NCBI RefSeq assembly: GCF_947487515.1 | Contig: NZ_CANKWO010000003.1 | Location: 389,103 to 453,102, forward strand | Direction of reading: 5' to 3' | DNA: 64,000 nucleotides | Source: an uncultured Litoreibacter sp. | GTDB taxonomy: Bacteria > Pseudomonadota > Alphaproteobacteria > Rhodobacterales > Rhodobacteraceae | In this document: positions 55,185 to 63,878 of the stretch, piece after piece | Position numbering within the stretch: the stretch's first letter is position 1 | Layout of the letters: each line of letters starts with the position of its first letter | Translations under genes and position numbers: made by a program | The notes under the pieces: generated by a model | What the model saw: the letters and a program-made list of their open reading frames with translations, nothing else | The model's database searches: none | What the model was told of the DNA's origin: nothing

Positions 55185-55964
55185 ATGGTTCAACTGACCC
55201 TTCCTAAGAACTCGAAAATTATGGGTGGCAAAACATGGCCCAAACCCGAAGGTGCGAACAACGTGCGCAAATTCCAGATTTACCGCTGGAACCCTGATGA
55301 TGGCAAAAACCCGTCTGTAGATACCTATTTTGTCGACATGGACAAATGTGGCCCGATGGTGCTGGACGCACTGATCAAGATCAAAAACGAGATTGACCCG
55401 ACGTTGACGTTCCGCCGCTCTTGTCGCGAGGGCATCTGTGGGTCTTGCGCGATGAACATCGACGGGATCAACACGCTGGCCTGCATCTACGGTATGGATG
55501 AGATCAAGGGCGACGTGAAAATCTATCCGTTGCCGCATCTGTCTGTGGTGAAGGATTTGATCCCCGACCTGACGCATTTCTATGCACAACACGCGTCTAT
55601 CATGCCGTGGCTGGAGACGAAAACGAACCGTCCGAAGAAAGAGTGGCGCCAGTCCATTGAGGACCGCAAGAAGCTGGATGGCCTGTATGAATGCGTGATG
55701 TGCGCGTCATGCTCGACCTCTTGCCCATCTTACTGGTGGAACGGTGATCGCTATCTTGGGCCAGCAGCCTTGCTGCACGCCTACCGCTGGATCATCGACA
55801 GCCGTGATGAAGCAACGGGGGAGCGTTTGGACGAATTGGAAGATCCGTTCAAGCTGTACCGGTGCCACACCATCATGAACTGCGCGAAGACCTGCCCCAA
55901 AGGGTTGAACCCCGCGAAGGCCATCGCAGAAATCAAGAACATGATGGTAGAGCGTCAGGTCTAA
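55185..55964 (+). CDS. sdhB: Succinate dehydrogenase iron-sulfur subunit
   Basis: This 259-aa subunit has the three cluster motifs: CREGICGSC for the 2Fe-2[13 protein letters not shown] for the 4Fe-4S and a final [17 protein letters not shown] for the 3Fe-4S/4Fe-4S region. It passes electrons from SdhA to quinone. The operon ends here at a strong hairpin. Confidence 0.98.
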   Translation: MVQLTLPKNSKIMGGKTWPKPEGANNVRKFQIYRWNPDDGKNPSVDTYFVDMDKCGPMVLDALIKIKNEIDPTLTFRRSCREGICGSCAMNIDGINTLACIYGMDEIKGDVKIYPLPHLSVVKDLIPDLTHFYAQHASIMPWLETKTNRPKKEWRQSIEDRKKLDGLYECVMCASCSTSCPSYWWNGDRYLGPAALLHAYRWIIDSRDEATGERLDELEDPFKLYRCHTIMNCAKTCPKGLNPAKAIAEIKNMMVERQV

Positions 55965-55987
55965 CGGGCCGCTACCTTGACACATTT

Positions 55988-56017
55988 AACGGGGCGTTGC
56001 GGAAGCAGCGCCCCGTT
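55988..56017. terminator. Strong hairpin after sdhB
   Basis: A 13-bp stem with one G-T pair (55988-56000 with 56005-56017) closes a GGAA tetraloop between convergent sdhB and the aldo/keto reductase gene. The T run is poor, so it may act as a message stabiliser as much as a terminator. Confidence 0.75.
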
Positions 56018-56023
56018 CGCGCT

Positions 56024-57010
56024 TTAGCAGTAGCGTTCTATCCCAAACATCTGGCTGTCCGAATAGCGATCCCCATGCGCCCAACCAACAGGCAAAATAC
56101 GGGCAATTTCGGCGCGCGTCTCAGCGGTTAAGGTAATTGCGTCGCCCTCCACAAGTTGCTGCAAATGCGCGCGGCTTCGGGTGCCTGGGATCGGGATCAA
56201 ATGCCCGCCTTGATCTAGGGTCCACGCAATGGCCGTCGCTGCCGGACTCCATCCTTGAGAAGCACAAAATGCGCCAAATTGTTTTAAGATCGCCGAGTTG
56301 GCGGCGAAGTTCTCACCGATAAAGCGCGGCTGCTCCTTGCGAAAATCACCATCTTTGAAGGCGCGCGGGTCAGGCAGTATATCGGCAAACATCCCGCGTG
56401 CGACCGGAGAGAACGGCACGAAGGTGACCCCCAACTCTGCACAGGTTTGTATCATGCCCATTTCCGGCTGTCGGGCCCAAAGGGAATATTCGCTTTGGAC
56501 TGCCATGACTGGGTGCACCGCATGGGCGCGGCGCAGGGAAGATGGCGCGATTTCGGAAAATCCGATACCGCCTATTTTGCCCTCCGCGACGAATTTTGCC
56601 AATGTTTGGGTGACGTCTTCGATCGGGCGTTCGGCCTCGCGGCGGTGAATGTAGTATAGGTCCACATAGTCCACGCCCAACCGTTTCAACGAGCTTTCCA
56701 ATGCGCGACGCAGGCTGGCTTCGGAGTTGTCGAAATGGCGGGTAGGTTGGGTTTCGATCCCGCCCTTGGTCGCGATTTTGAACCCGTGATTGGGATTGGC
56801 CTTGAGGTAGCTGCCGATGATCTCTTCGGATTTTCCCATGCCGTAAATCAATGCGGTGTCCAAAAAATCGACGCCAAAGTCGCGGGCCGCATCCAACGTG
56901 TCATAGGAGGTCTGCAAATCGGTGTCGCCGTAGAATCCGGCAAAACTCATGCAGCCCAGTCCGACGGCCCCGACGCGGGGACCGTCCTTTCCCAACAATC
57001 GTTGTTTCAT
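56024..57010 (-). CDS. Aldo/keto reductase
   Basis: This 328-aa enzyme of the YakC/AKR13-type group shows [10 protein letters not shown] (Asp, Tyr), TKGG (Lys), YYIHR (His) and the cofactor segment [15 protein letters not shown]. The substrate is unknown. It overlaps the purine nucleoside phosphorylase gene by 4 bp (ATGA). Confidence 0.9.
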   Translation of the reverse strand: MKQRLLGKDGPRVGAVGLGCMSFAGFYGDTDLQTSYDTLDAARDFGVDFLDTALIYGMGKSEEIIGSYLKANPNHGFKIATKGGIETQPTRHFDNSEASLRRALESSLKRLGVDYVDLYYIHRREAERPIEDVTQTLAKFVAEGKIGGIGFSEIAPSSLRRAHAVHPVMAVQSEYSLWARQPEMGMIQTCAELGVTFVPFSPVARGMFADILPDPRAFKDGDFRKEQPRFIGENFAANSAILKQFGAFCASQGWSPAATAIAWTLDQGGHLIPIPGTRSRAHLQQLVEGDAITLTAETRAEIARILPVGWAHGDRYSDSQMFGIERYC

Positions 57011-57711
57011 GCGAAAGCCGCCTCGAGGGCGATTTCCACCATGTCGCCGAAGCTTTTTTCGCGGTCCTCACTTGGCAAGGCTTCGCCGGTGATCAGGTGA
57101 TCAGACACGGTCAACACCGCCAAGGCGCGACGGTCATAGCGGGCCGCAAGCGTGTAGAGTTCCGCGGCCTCCATCTCGACGCCCAAGATCCCATGACGGG
57201 TCATCAATTCGTTCAGGTCTGGGCGTTCGTCGTAGAATACATCGGCAGAGTAGATGCCGCCGACATGAGTGGGCACCTTGCGGGCCTCAGCAGCGTGATA
57301 GGCTTTGTGCAGAAGGTCGAAATCGCAAGTTGGCGCGAACTGCAGTTCTTTGAAGATACCACGGGACGGGGTCGAAATGGTCGTGGTGGCCGTTGCCAAA
57401 ATCACATCACGCACGCCGACCTTATCCTGCATGCCGCCACAAGAGCCGATACGGATCAGGGTTTGTGCATTATATTCTTTGATCAGTTCATTCACATAGA
57501 TGGACAGCGACGGCATTCCCATGCCCGACCCTTGTATGGTGACGCGGTTGCCCTTCCAGCTGCCTGTATATCCCAGCATGCCGCGCACTTCATTGACGAG
57601 TTTGACGTCATCTAGAAAGGTTTCTGCCGCCCATTTGGCGCGATATGGATCGCCAGGAAGCAGGACGGTTTCTGCAATATCGCCGAGCTTGGCACCGATA
57701 TGAATGGTCAT
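57007..57711 (-). CDS. deoD: Purine nucleoside phosphorylase, DeoD type
   Basis: This 234-aa enzyme splits purine nucleosides with phosphate. The DeoD start [25 protein letters not shown], the phosphate-site RIGSCGG and the EMEAAELY motif are visible. It sits with an aldo/keto reductase gene in a two-gene operon. Confidence 0.96.
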   Translation of the reverse strand: MTIHIGAKLGDIAETVLLPGDPYRAKWAAETFLDDVKLVNEVRGMLGYTGSWKGNRVTIQGSGMGMPSLSIYVNELIKEYNAQTLIRIGSCGGMQDKVGVRDVILATATTTISTPSRGIFKELQFAPTCDFDLLHKAYHAAEARKVPTHVGGIYSADVFYDERPDLNELMTRHGILGVEMEAAELYTLAARYDRRALAVLTVSDHLITGEALPSEDREKSFGDMVEIALEAAFA

Positions 57712-57787
57712 GGGGCAGGTTCCTTTTGGACTAATACACGGGCGAGTGTATCAGCGCCAAAAGGCAGGCGCGAGACCTACTGTCGCG

Positions 57788-59767
57788 CTATTCTGCGGCG
57801 ATGCCTGCGGGATCCACCAGTGTTACCAAGTCATCCATGATACGGTTCAGTTCGAAGTCTTTAGGAGTGTAGACCTTCGCCACGCCCATCGCACGCAGAC
57901 GCTGCGCGTCATCCTCAGGTATGATGCCGCCAACCACGACCGGAATATGGCCGATTCCTGCTGCTTTCATTCTGGAAATCATGTCCTCTATCAGCGGAAT
58001 ATGAGATCCCGACAGGATCGACAGGCCGACAACATGGGCCTCGTCCTTCAACGCCGCCTCAACGAGCTCCTCTGGAGTGAGGCGGATTCCCTCATAGCTG
58101 ATGTCCATGCCGCAATCACGGGCGCGGGCTGCGATTTGCTCCGCCCCGTTTGAGTGCCCGTCGAGACCAGGTTTGCCGACAAGGAACTTCAGGCGACGCC
58201 CCAGTTTGGTTGACACAGCGTCCACGCGGTTGCGAATGTCCTCAAGGCCTTCCGTCCGGTTGGAAGGATTGCGTGACACGCCGGTCGGGCCACGATATTG
58301 CCCAAAGGCTTGGCGGATCACGTCGCCCCATTCGCCTGTGGTTGCGCCCGCTTTGGCGGCTTCAATGGTGGGGATCATGATGTTGGTGCCGTCTTGTGCG
58401 GCAAGGCGCACTTTAGCAAGGGCTGCCTCTACCGCGTCATTGTCACGCGAGGCGCGCCAAGCGTCCAGTCGCGCAATTTGGTCGGCCTCGGCGTCTTTGT
58501 CGGACACCATGATCGCCTCGTCGCCTGCAGTCAGAGGGCTTTCTTCGTGCTGTTGGAACTTGTTCACGCCGACAACGGTGGTATCGCCTGTCTCGATCCC
58601 GCCCAAGCGTTCGGAATTGGCCTCGACGAGCCGTGACTTCATGTATTCGATGGCCTCATTGGCCCCACCCATGCTGTCGATGGTCGCCAATTCCGCGCGC
58701 GCGCCTTCTTTCAAGGCCTCAACTTTGCGGTCGACCGCGGGATTGCCGTCGAACAAATCGTCGTATTCCAACAAGTCGGTTTCAAACGCCATGATCTGTT
58801 GCATACGCAGGGACCACTGCTGGTCCCACGGTCGGGGCAGGCCAAGGGCTTCGTTCCACGCGGGCAGTTGCACGGCGCGCGCACGGGCGTTCTTGGACAA
58901 GGTTACCGCCAGCATTTCGATCAGAATGCGGTAGACGTTGTTTTCAGGTTGCTGTTCCGTCAGGCCCAGAGAATTCACCTGCACGCCGTAGCGAAAGCGG
59001 CGGAATTTGGGGTCCTCGACGCCGTAGCGCTCGCGGCAAATTTCATCCCACAGGTCCACGAAGGCGCGCATTTTGCACATCTCGGTGACGAAGCGGATGC
59101 CCGCGTTCACGAAGAAGGATATGCGGCCCACCATGGCGGGGAAATGCTCGGCCGGGACTTTGCCCTTCAGGTCATCAAGGACTGCGGTTGCTGTGGCAAG
59201 GGCGAAGGCCAACTCTTGCTCCGGCGTCGCTCCGGCTTCTTGCAAGTGGTATGAACAAACATTCATCGGGTTCCACTTGGGAAGGTGCTGGCGGGTATAA
59301 GCTGCCACGTCGGTGATCATGCGCAACGATGGTTTTGGGGGGCAGATGTAGGTGCCGCGGGACAGATATTCCTTGATCAGGTCATTTTGAACGGTGCCTT
59401 GGAGGGCGGAAATGTCTGCGCCTTGCTCTTCGGCTGCGGCAATATAGAGCGCTAGCAACCATGGGGCGGTCGCGTTGATCGTCATGGAGGTGTTCATCTT
59501 TTCCAACGGAATGTCGTTGAACAGGCTGCGCATATCACCCAAATGCGCCACGGGCACGCCGACCTTTCCGACCTCGCCCTTGGACAGAATGTGATCACTG
59601 TCGTATCCGGTTTGGGTTGGCAGATCGAAGGCAACCGACAGGCCCGTTTGCCCCTTGGCCAAGTTCCCGCGGTACAGCTCATTCGAGGCCTTGGCGGTAG
59701 AGTGGCCCGCATAGGTGCGGAACAGCCAAGGGCGATCTTTTTGCGGCGTGTTGGGCTGGTCGGACAT
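57788..59767 (-). CDS. ecm: Ethylmalonyl-CoA mutase
   Basis: This 659-aa B12-dependent mutase converts ethylmalonyl-CoA to methylsuccinyl-CoA. The catalytic barrel opens with RPWLFRTYAGHSTAKASN, and the C-terminal cobalamin domain has the LDGHSNGAE motif (DxHxxG) and ILSGSH. I chose the ATG at 59767 (MSDQPNT). The reading frame continues far upstream but without family match. It is divergent from the acyltransferase gene. Confidence 0.96.
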   Translation of the reverse strand: MSDQPNTPQKDRPWLFRTYAGHSTAKASNELYRGNLAKGQTGLSVAFDLPTQTGYDSDHILSKGEVGKVGVPVAHLGDMRSLFNDIPLEKMNTSMTINATAPWLLALYIAAAEEQGADISALQGTVQNDLIKEYLSRGTYICPPKPSLRMITDVAAYTRQHLPKWNPMNVCSYHLQEAGATPEQELAFALATATAVLDDLKGKVPAEHFPAMVGRISFFVNAGIRFVTEMCKMRAFVDLWDEICRERYGVEDPKFRRFRYGVQVNSLGLTEQQPENNVYRILIEMLAVTLSKNARARAVQLPAWNEALGLPRPWDQQWSLRMQQIMAFETDLLEYDDLFDGNPAVDRKVEALKEGARAELATIDSMGGANEAIEYMKSRLVEANSERLGGIETGDTTVVGVNKFQQHEESPLTAGDEAIMVSDKDAEADQIARLDAWRASRDNDAVEAALAKVRLAAQDGTNIMIPTIEAAKAGATTGEWGDVIRQAFGQYRGPTGVSRNPSNRTEGLEDIRNRVDAVSTKLGRRLKFLVGKPGLDGHSNGAEQIAARARDCGMDISYEGIRLTPEELVEAALKDEAHVVGLSILSGSHIPLIEDMISRMKAAGIGHIPVVVGGIIPEDDAQRLRAMGVAKVYTPKDFELNRIMDDLVTLVDPAGIAAE

Positions 59768-59841
59768 GGGGGCCTCGTGTGAATCGCTTGCAGCAACAAT
59801 CTTGCGTTGAGGGATTGATACTTGGAATTTTATGGCTTTGT

Positions 59842-59856
59842 CAACGCGCCGCGTTG
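59842..59856. promoter_or_regulatory. Palindrome CAACGCG-C-CGCGTTG in the ecm leader
   Basis: A perfect 7+1+7 palindrome lies about 75 bp upstream of ecm and 50 bp upstream of the divergent acyltransferase gene. TTGCAGCA occurs twice in the same region. It is a candidate operator; no regulator can be named. Confidence 0.4.
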
Positions 59857-59906
59857 CAGCATGACGGGATTTACCCCAAAGGCAAAGACTGCCACTGTCC
59901 TCGCAT

Positions 59907-61289
59907 ATGTTTAACACGGTGGAACTGCCCGTTTGGGCTTTGATTTTGATGGGGCTGTTGGCCGCGGTTACGGCCGCGTCACATTTCTTGTTTCCGTCTG
60001 TGCGCTGGTTCTTTCGCAGACGGGCGGAGCGGGTCGTGTCGAAGTTGAACGCCAAGCTGGCGCGACCGATACAGCCGTTCAAACTGGCCCGCCGACACGA
60101 CATGATCCAAAATGTCCTGTACGACCCAGACGTCATTCGCGCCGTGAACGACTATGCCGACACCATGGGGGTCCCTGACAACGTGGCCTTCGAGACCGCG
60201 GAACGCTATGCCCGCGAAATCGTGCCGTCATTTAGCGCTACGGTCTACTTCGGCTTGGGCACTAAGGCGGCAAAGTGGATGTCGCGCAGCCTATACCGTG
60301 TCAGGGTTGTGAATCCTCGCAGTGAAGCCATGGCCGCAATCGATCCCGACGCCACTGTGGTCTACATTATGAACCACCGCTCCAATATGGATTACATATT
60401 GGTGACCTATTTGGCCGCACGTGACAGCGCGCTTTCATATGCGGTGGGAGAATGGGCGCGGGTTTGGCCATTGCGCCCCCTGATCAAAATGATGGGCGGC
60501 TATTTCATTCGTCGCAAGAACCTGAACCCGCTGTATCGCCGTATCTTGGCGCGCTACGTGCAGCTGTCGACGAAAGAGGGAGTGGCGCAGGCGGTGTTTC
60601 CCGAAGGGGGGCTATCGCGGACAGGGGCGATAGGGACGCCCAAGTTGGGCCTGATCAGCTATATTGTGGATGGGTTTCATCCGGAAAACGCCCGCGACGT
60701 GGTGTTCGTACCCGTAGGCCTTAGCTATGATCGGGTGTTGGAGGACCGTGTTTTGGTTGCCGCCGCAGGCGATAAGTCTGCACGGTTCAAATTTCGTATC
60801 GGGCATCTGCTGCGCTATGTTGGTCGCCACCTTTGGCAACGGGTGACCGGAAAGTTTCACCGCTTGGGGTTCGCGGGCGTGGCCTTTGGGACGCCGGTTT
60901 CGTTAAAGCAGTTTGTGACGGAGCACCCCGAGAATACCACCGAATTGCTGGGTGCGGAGCTGATGCAGCGTGTGGGCTCTGTTGTGCCAGTGTTGCCGGT
61001 TCCCTTGACCTGCCGCCATATCGTCGCGGCAGGTGGGGTGATCGCGCGCTCCGATCTTGAGGCGCGATTTACGCAAGATATTGAAGAAGTTCGCAAGGCA
61101 GGCATGGAGCTTTGCATGCCCCGCGAGAACGGAAAGCTGCTTGAAGGGCGGGCCCTGAGTGAGGCTTTGAGGATGTTGGAAGTGCGCGAATTGATCAAAG
61201 TTTCGGGCACAACGATATCTGTAACCGATAAGGCGCCAGAGATTCTGGCCTATTACGCCTCCAGCATCGAAAATTTACCAACGACATAA
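59907..61289 (+). CDS. Glycerol-phosphate acyltransferase family protein
   Basis: This is a 460-aa membrane-associated acyltransferase. The catalytic block NHRSNMD (156-162) and the substrate block FPEGGLSRTG (231-240) are clear, and one N-terminal membrane span is present. The length and blocks are closer to PlsB-like than to short PlsC enzymes. It makes lysophosphatidate or phosphatidate for membrane lipids. It lies between ecm and ccr. Confidence 0.85.
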   Translation: MFNTVELPVWALILMGLLAAVTAASHFLFPSVRWFFRRRAERVVSKLNAKLARPIQPFKLARRHDMIQNVLYDPDVIRAVNDYADTMGVPDNVAFETAERYAREIVPSFSATVYFGLGTKAAKWMSRSLYRVRVVNPRSEAMAAIDPDATVVYIMNHRSNMDYILVTYLAARDSALSYAVGEWARVWPLRPLIKMMGGYFIRRKNLNPLYRRILARYVQLSTKEGVAQAVFPEGGLSRTGAIGTPKLGLISYIVDGFHPENARDVVFVPVGLSYDRVLEDRVLVAAAGDKSARFKFRIGHLLRYVGRHLWQRVTGKFHRLGFAGVAFGTPVSLKQFVTEHPENTTELLGAELMQRVGSVVPVLPVPLTCRHIVAAGGVIARSDLEARFTQDIEEVRKAGMELCMPRENGKLLEGRALSEALRMLEVRELIKVSGTTISVTDKAPEILAYYASSIENLPTT

Positions 61290-61409
61290 AATTTCAAAAA
61301 ACTATACTTTGGGGTTGTATTGTTACTTTGACGTTTGTATCTCTCCGTTATTGGCGGCGCAGCATTCGATTCTGCGTCGCGGCACTGACTAAGATGGGGA
61401 GCGCCTGAC

Positions 61410-62702
61410 ATGGCCCTTGATACGCAGGACGACAAATTGGATTACAGCGCAGAAAAGAAAGACCTCTATGAGGTTGGGGAAATTCCTCCGATGGGACATG
61501 TGCCCGCGCAAATGTATGCATGGGCCATCCGCCGCGAACGTCACGGCGAACCTGAAGACAGCTTCATGAACGAAGTTGTTGAAACGCCTTCGATCGACAG
61601 CAACGAAGTGCTGGTCTTGGTTATGGCTGCGGGCGTGAACTATAATGGAGTTTGGGCCGGCCTTGGTGTTCCGATCAGCCCGTTTGACGTGCATAAAGCT
61701 GAGTATCACATCGCGGGCTCTGATGCTGCAGGCATCGTTTGGGCCGTTGGCGACAAGGTGACCCGCTGGAAGGTGGGCGATGAAGTTGTGGTTCATTGCA
61801 ATCAAGACGACGGCGACGACGAAGAGTGCAACGGTGGGGATCCGATGTTCTCGAGCAGCCAGCGCATTTGGGGCTACGAAACCCCCGATGGCTCATTCGC
61901 GCAATTCACACGGGTTCAAGCGCAACAATTGATGCCGCGGCCTGCACATCTTAGCTGGGAAGAAAGCGCCTGCTATACACTGACATTGGCCACCGCATAT
62001 CGCATGTTGTTTGGCCACGCTCCGCATGAGTTGAAGCCTGGCCAAAACGTTTTGATCTGGGGCGCCTCTGGGGGGCTTGGTTCTTTCGCGGTGCAGCTGG
62101 CTAAAACGGCTGGGGCGAACGCAATTGGTGTGATCTCTGACGAAAGCAAGCGTGATTTCGTGATGGGACTGGGAGCCAAAGGTGTTCTGAACCGGAAGGA
62201 TTTCAACTGTTGGGGTCAAATGCCGACGGTGAACACGCCGGAATACAAAGAATGGTTCGGAGAAGTTCGCAAGTTTGGTAAGGCGATCTGGGACATCACC
62301 GGCAAAGGCAACAATGTCGACATGGTGTTCGAGCACCCCGGTGAGTCAACAATGCCAGTGTCTGTTTTTGTGGTTAAAAAGGGCGGCATGGTTGTCATCT
62401 GCGCTGGCACCACTGGCTATAACCTGACGATGGACGCACGTTATTTGTGGATGCACCAGAAACGCGTGCAGGGGTCTCACTTCGCACATCTGAAGCAGGC
62501 GTCAGCGGCAAACCAGTTGATGTGCGAGCGTCGCTTGGACCCTTGTATGTCCGAGGTGTTCCCTTGGAATGACATTCCACAGGCCCACACCAAGATGCTG
62601 CGCAATGAGCATAAGCCCGGAAATATGGCCGTTTTGGTGACGGCACCGCGCAACGGACTAACAACTTTCAAAGATACTTTGGCCGCTAGCCGAGAAGCTT
62701 GA
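61410..62702 (+). CDS. ccr: Crotonyl-CoA carboxylase/reductase
   Basis: This 430-aa medium-chain reductase carboxylates crotonyl-CoA to ethylmalonyl-CoA with NADPH. The start EVGEIPPMGHVPAQMYAW, the NADPH-binding GASGGLGSFAVQLAK and the DMVFEHPGESTMPVSV segment are typical. It is the committing step of the ethylmalonyl-CoA pathway. It ends at a clear terminator before the luxR region. Confidence 0.97.
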   Translation: MALDTQDDKLDYSAEKKDLYEVGEIPPMGHVPAQMYAWAIRRERHGEPEDSFMNEVVETPSIDSNEVLVLVMAAGVNYNGVWAGLGVPISPFDVHKAEYHIAGSDAAGIVWAVGDKVTRWKVGDEVVVHCNQDDGDDEECNGGDPMFSSSQRIWGYETPDGSFAQFTRVQAQQLMPRPAHLSWEESACYTLTLATAYRMLFGHAPHELKPGQNVLIWGASGGLGSFAVQLAKTAGANAIGVISDESKRDFVMGLGAKGVLNRKDFNCWGQMPTVNTPEYKEWFGEVRKFGKAIWDITGKGNNVDMVFEHPGESTMPVSVFVVKKGGMVVICAGTTGYNLTMDARYLWMHQKRVQGSHFAHLKQASAANQLMCERRLDPCMSEVFPWNDIPQAHTKMLRNEHKPGNMAVLVTAPRNGLTTFKDTLAASREA

Positions 62703-62728
62703 CCTTCTCAAACTAGTTCTCGAAATTG

Positions 62729-62757
62729 CCCGCGAATCTATCAGGTTCGCGGGTTTT
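62729..62757 (+). terminator. Intrinsic terminator after ccr
   Basis: CCCGCGAA and TTCGCGGG form a perfect 8-bp stem with a 9-base loop followed by TTTTCCTTTG. Confidence 0.9.
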
Positions 62758-62829
62758 CCTTTGTTTGGAAAACTCCATCTTAGCAAAAACAATAGGTTAC
62801 AAATCGTTGCCTCGCTATTTTTGGGGAGG

Positions 62830-62839
62830 ACCAATTGGT
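62830..62839. promoter_or_regulatory. Palindrome ACCAATTGGT upstream of the luxR region
   Basis: A perfect 10-bp palindrome lies about 75 bp before the small gene at 62913. It could be an operator; nothing else supports it. Confidence 0.3.
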
Positions 62840-62875
62840 GAATTTTATCGGCAATTTTCCGCTGCTAAGCTCTTG

Positions 62876-62890
62876 TTAACGGTTGGTTAA
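62876..62890 (+). promoter_or_regulatory. Full CtrA-type site TTAA-N7-TTAA
   Basis: TTAACGGTTGGTTAA fits the CtrA consensus exactly, including the C after each TTAA. It lies 23 bp before the ATG of the small gene that leads into luxR. A further TTAACC half site occurs upstream of luxI near 63831. Confidence 0.6.
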
Positions 62891-62912
62891 CCCTTTGGAG
62901 AGGATAGTGTAG

Positions 62913-63125
62913 ATGAAGAATGACTGGATTATCGACGTCTTAATGGATCTCAGAAAGTTCTCTGCCAAAAACGAGTTAAAGTATCTTGCAGAGCATCTTG
63001 ACGACACGATCATGGTTGCGACTTCCGAACTCGCAACACCGGTCCATTCCAGACGACGAATGACGGGTGCTTATGAACCGACTGGTAGATATGCAGGAAA
63101 TGCTTTCACAGGCGACAACGCTTGA
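62913..63125 (+). CDS. Small protein overlapping luxR, 70 aa
   Basis: This is a 70-aa reading frame with GGAG about 11 bp before its ATG. The first 40 residues look helical (DWIIDVLMDLRKFSAKNELKY). The last about 18 codons overlap luxR in another frame. I recall similar small genes before roseobacter luxR genes but cannot confirm that here. Function unknown. Confidence 0.6.
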   Translation: MKNDWIIDVLMDLRKFSAKNELKYLAEHLDDTIMVATSELATPVHSRRRMTGAYEPTGRYAGNAFTGDNA

Positions 63126-63783
63126 GGAACTGCAAACCTTTGTAGAGCAACTTAGGTCGACTTACGACCTAGAACATCTTGTCTATCATTCGGTGAACAG
63201 TACCGGCGATCAATATGCGGCCCTCACATATGACCCGAAGTGGGCAGAGCGCTATGTTGAAAAAGACTATGCCCGCATCGATCCGGTTGTTCAGGGCTGC
63301 TACCGGTTGTTTCACCCCATTGACTGGAAATCGCTAGACTGGTCCACTAAAACTGCGCGCTCCTTCATGGGGGAGGCAACGCAAGCGGGATTGGGAAATC
63401 AGGGATTTAGCGTGCCCATTCGCGGCCCCAGTGGTCAGTTCGCCTTGTTCTCGATAAACCATCGTTGCAGCGATGATACTTGGGCCACCTACACCAACGA
63501 GCGTGCAGCCGACCTTTTGCTTATTTCCCACTACATGAATGAGAAAGCGCTTCAGATCGAAGGGAACGCGAACCGTCCCGCCGCCCGCGCCCTTTCGCCC
63601 CGAGAAAGGGACACGCTAACTTTGTTGGCGACGGGGGCAAATCGCGCCAGCATTGCAGAAAGTTTAAACATTTCTGAGAGCACCTTGCGCGTCTACATCG
63701 AAAGCGCACGCCTGAAGCTTGGGGCTTCAAACACAACGCACGCAGTCGCTTTGGCCCTGTCACACGGTATGATCGTGGTTTGA
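63073..63783 (+). CDS. luxR: LuxR-family quorum-sensing regulator
   Basis: This 236-aa protein has an autoinducer-binding domain with the conserved pattern W-AERY-VEKDYARIDPVV (the Trp, Tyr, Asp and Pro of the family), DWKSLDW and GNQGFSVPIRG, and a C-terminal HTH (LSPRERDTLTLLATGANRAS). I prefer ATG 63073; a GTG 6 bp earlier is possible. It lies directly before luxI and downstream of ccr, an arrangement known in roseobacters. Confidence 0.92.
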   Translation: MNRLVDMQEMLSQATTLEELQTFVEQLRSTYDLEHLVYHSVNSTGDQYAALTYDPKWAERYVEKDYARIDPVVQGCYRLFHPIDWKSLDWSTKTARSFMGEATQAGLGNQGFSVPIRGPSGQFALFSINHRCSDDTWATYTNERAADLLLISHYMNEKALQIEGNANRPAARALSPRERDTLTLLATGANRASIAESLNISESTLRVYIESARLKLGASNTTHAVALALSHGMIVV

Positions 63784-63847
63784 AACCGTTGCCATCGGTC
63801 GCTTGCTGCGGTCGCTACTCTGAAAAATCATTAACCAAAACATGCGA

Positions 63848-63870
63848 CTTCTCTGTCTCCTACAGAATGG
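63848..63870. promoter_or_regulatory. Possible lux-type box before luxI
   Basis: CTGT (63853-63856) and ACAG (63862-63865) face each other across 5 bp, with imperfect extension on both sides (TTCT/AGAA). It lies just upstream of the luxI ribosome-binding site, so it would overlap the transcript start. Symmetry and place suit a LuxR site but the match is partial. Confidence 0.35.
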
Positions 63871-63878
63871 GGATTCAG

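Noticed and set aside
59590-59599. TGTGATCACT inside ecm
   Set aside because: It matches the TCA operator but is single and lies within coding sequence, away from a promoter; probably chance.
59768-60136. Upstream extension of ethylmalonyl-CoA mutase
   Set aside because: The extra residues do not resemble the family, overlap the divergent acyltransferase gene, and the ATG at 59767 gives the expected protein length.
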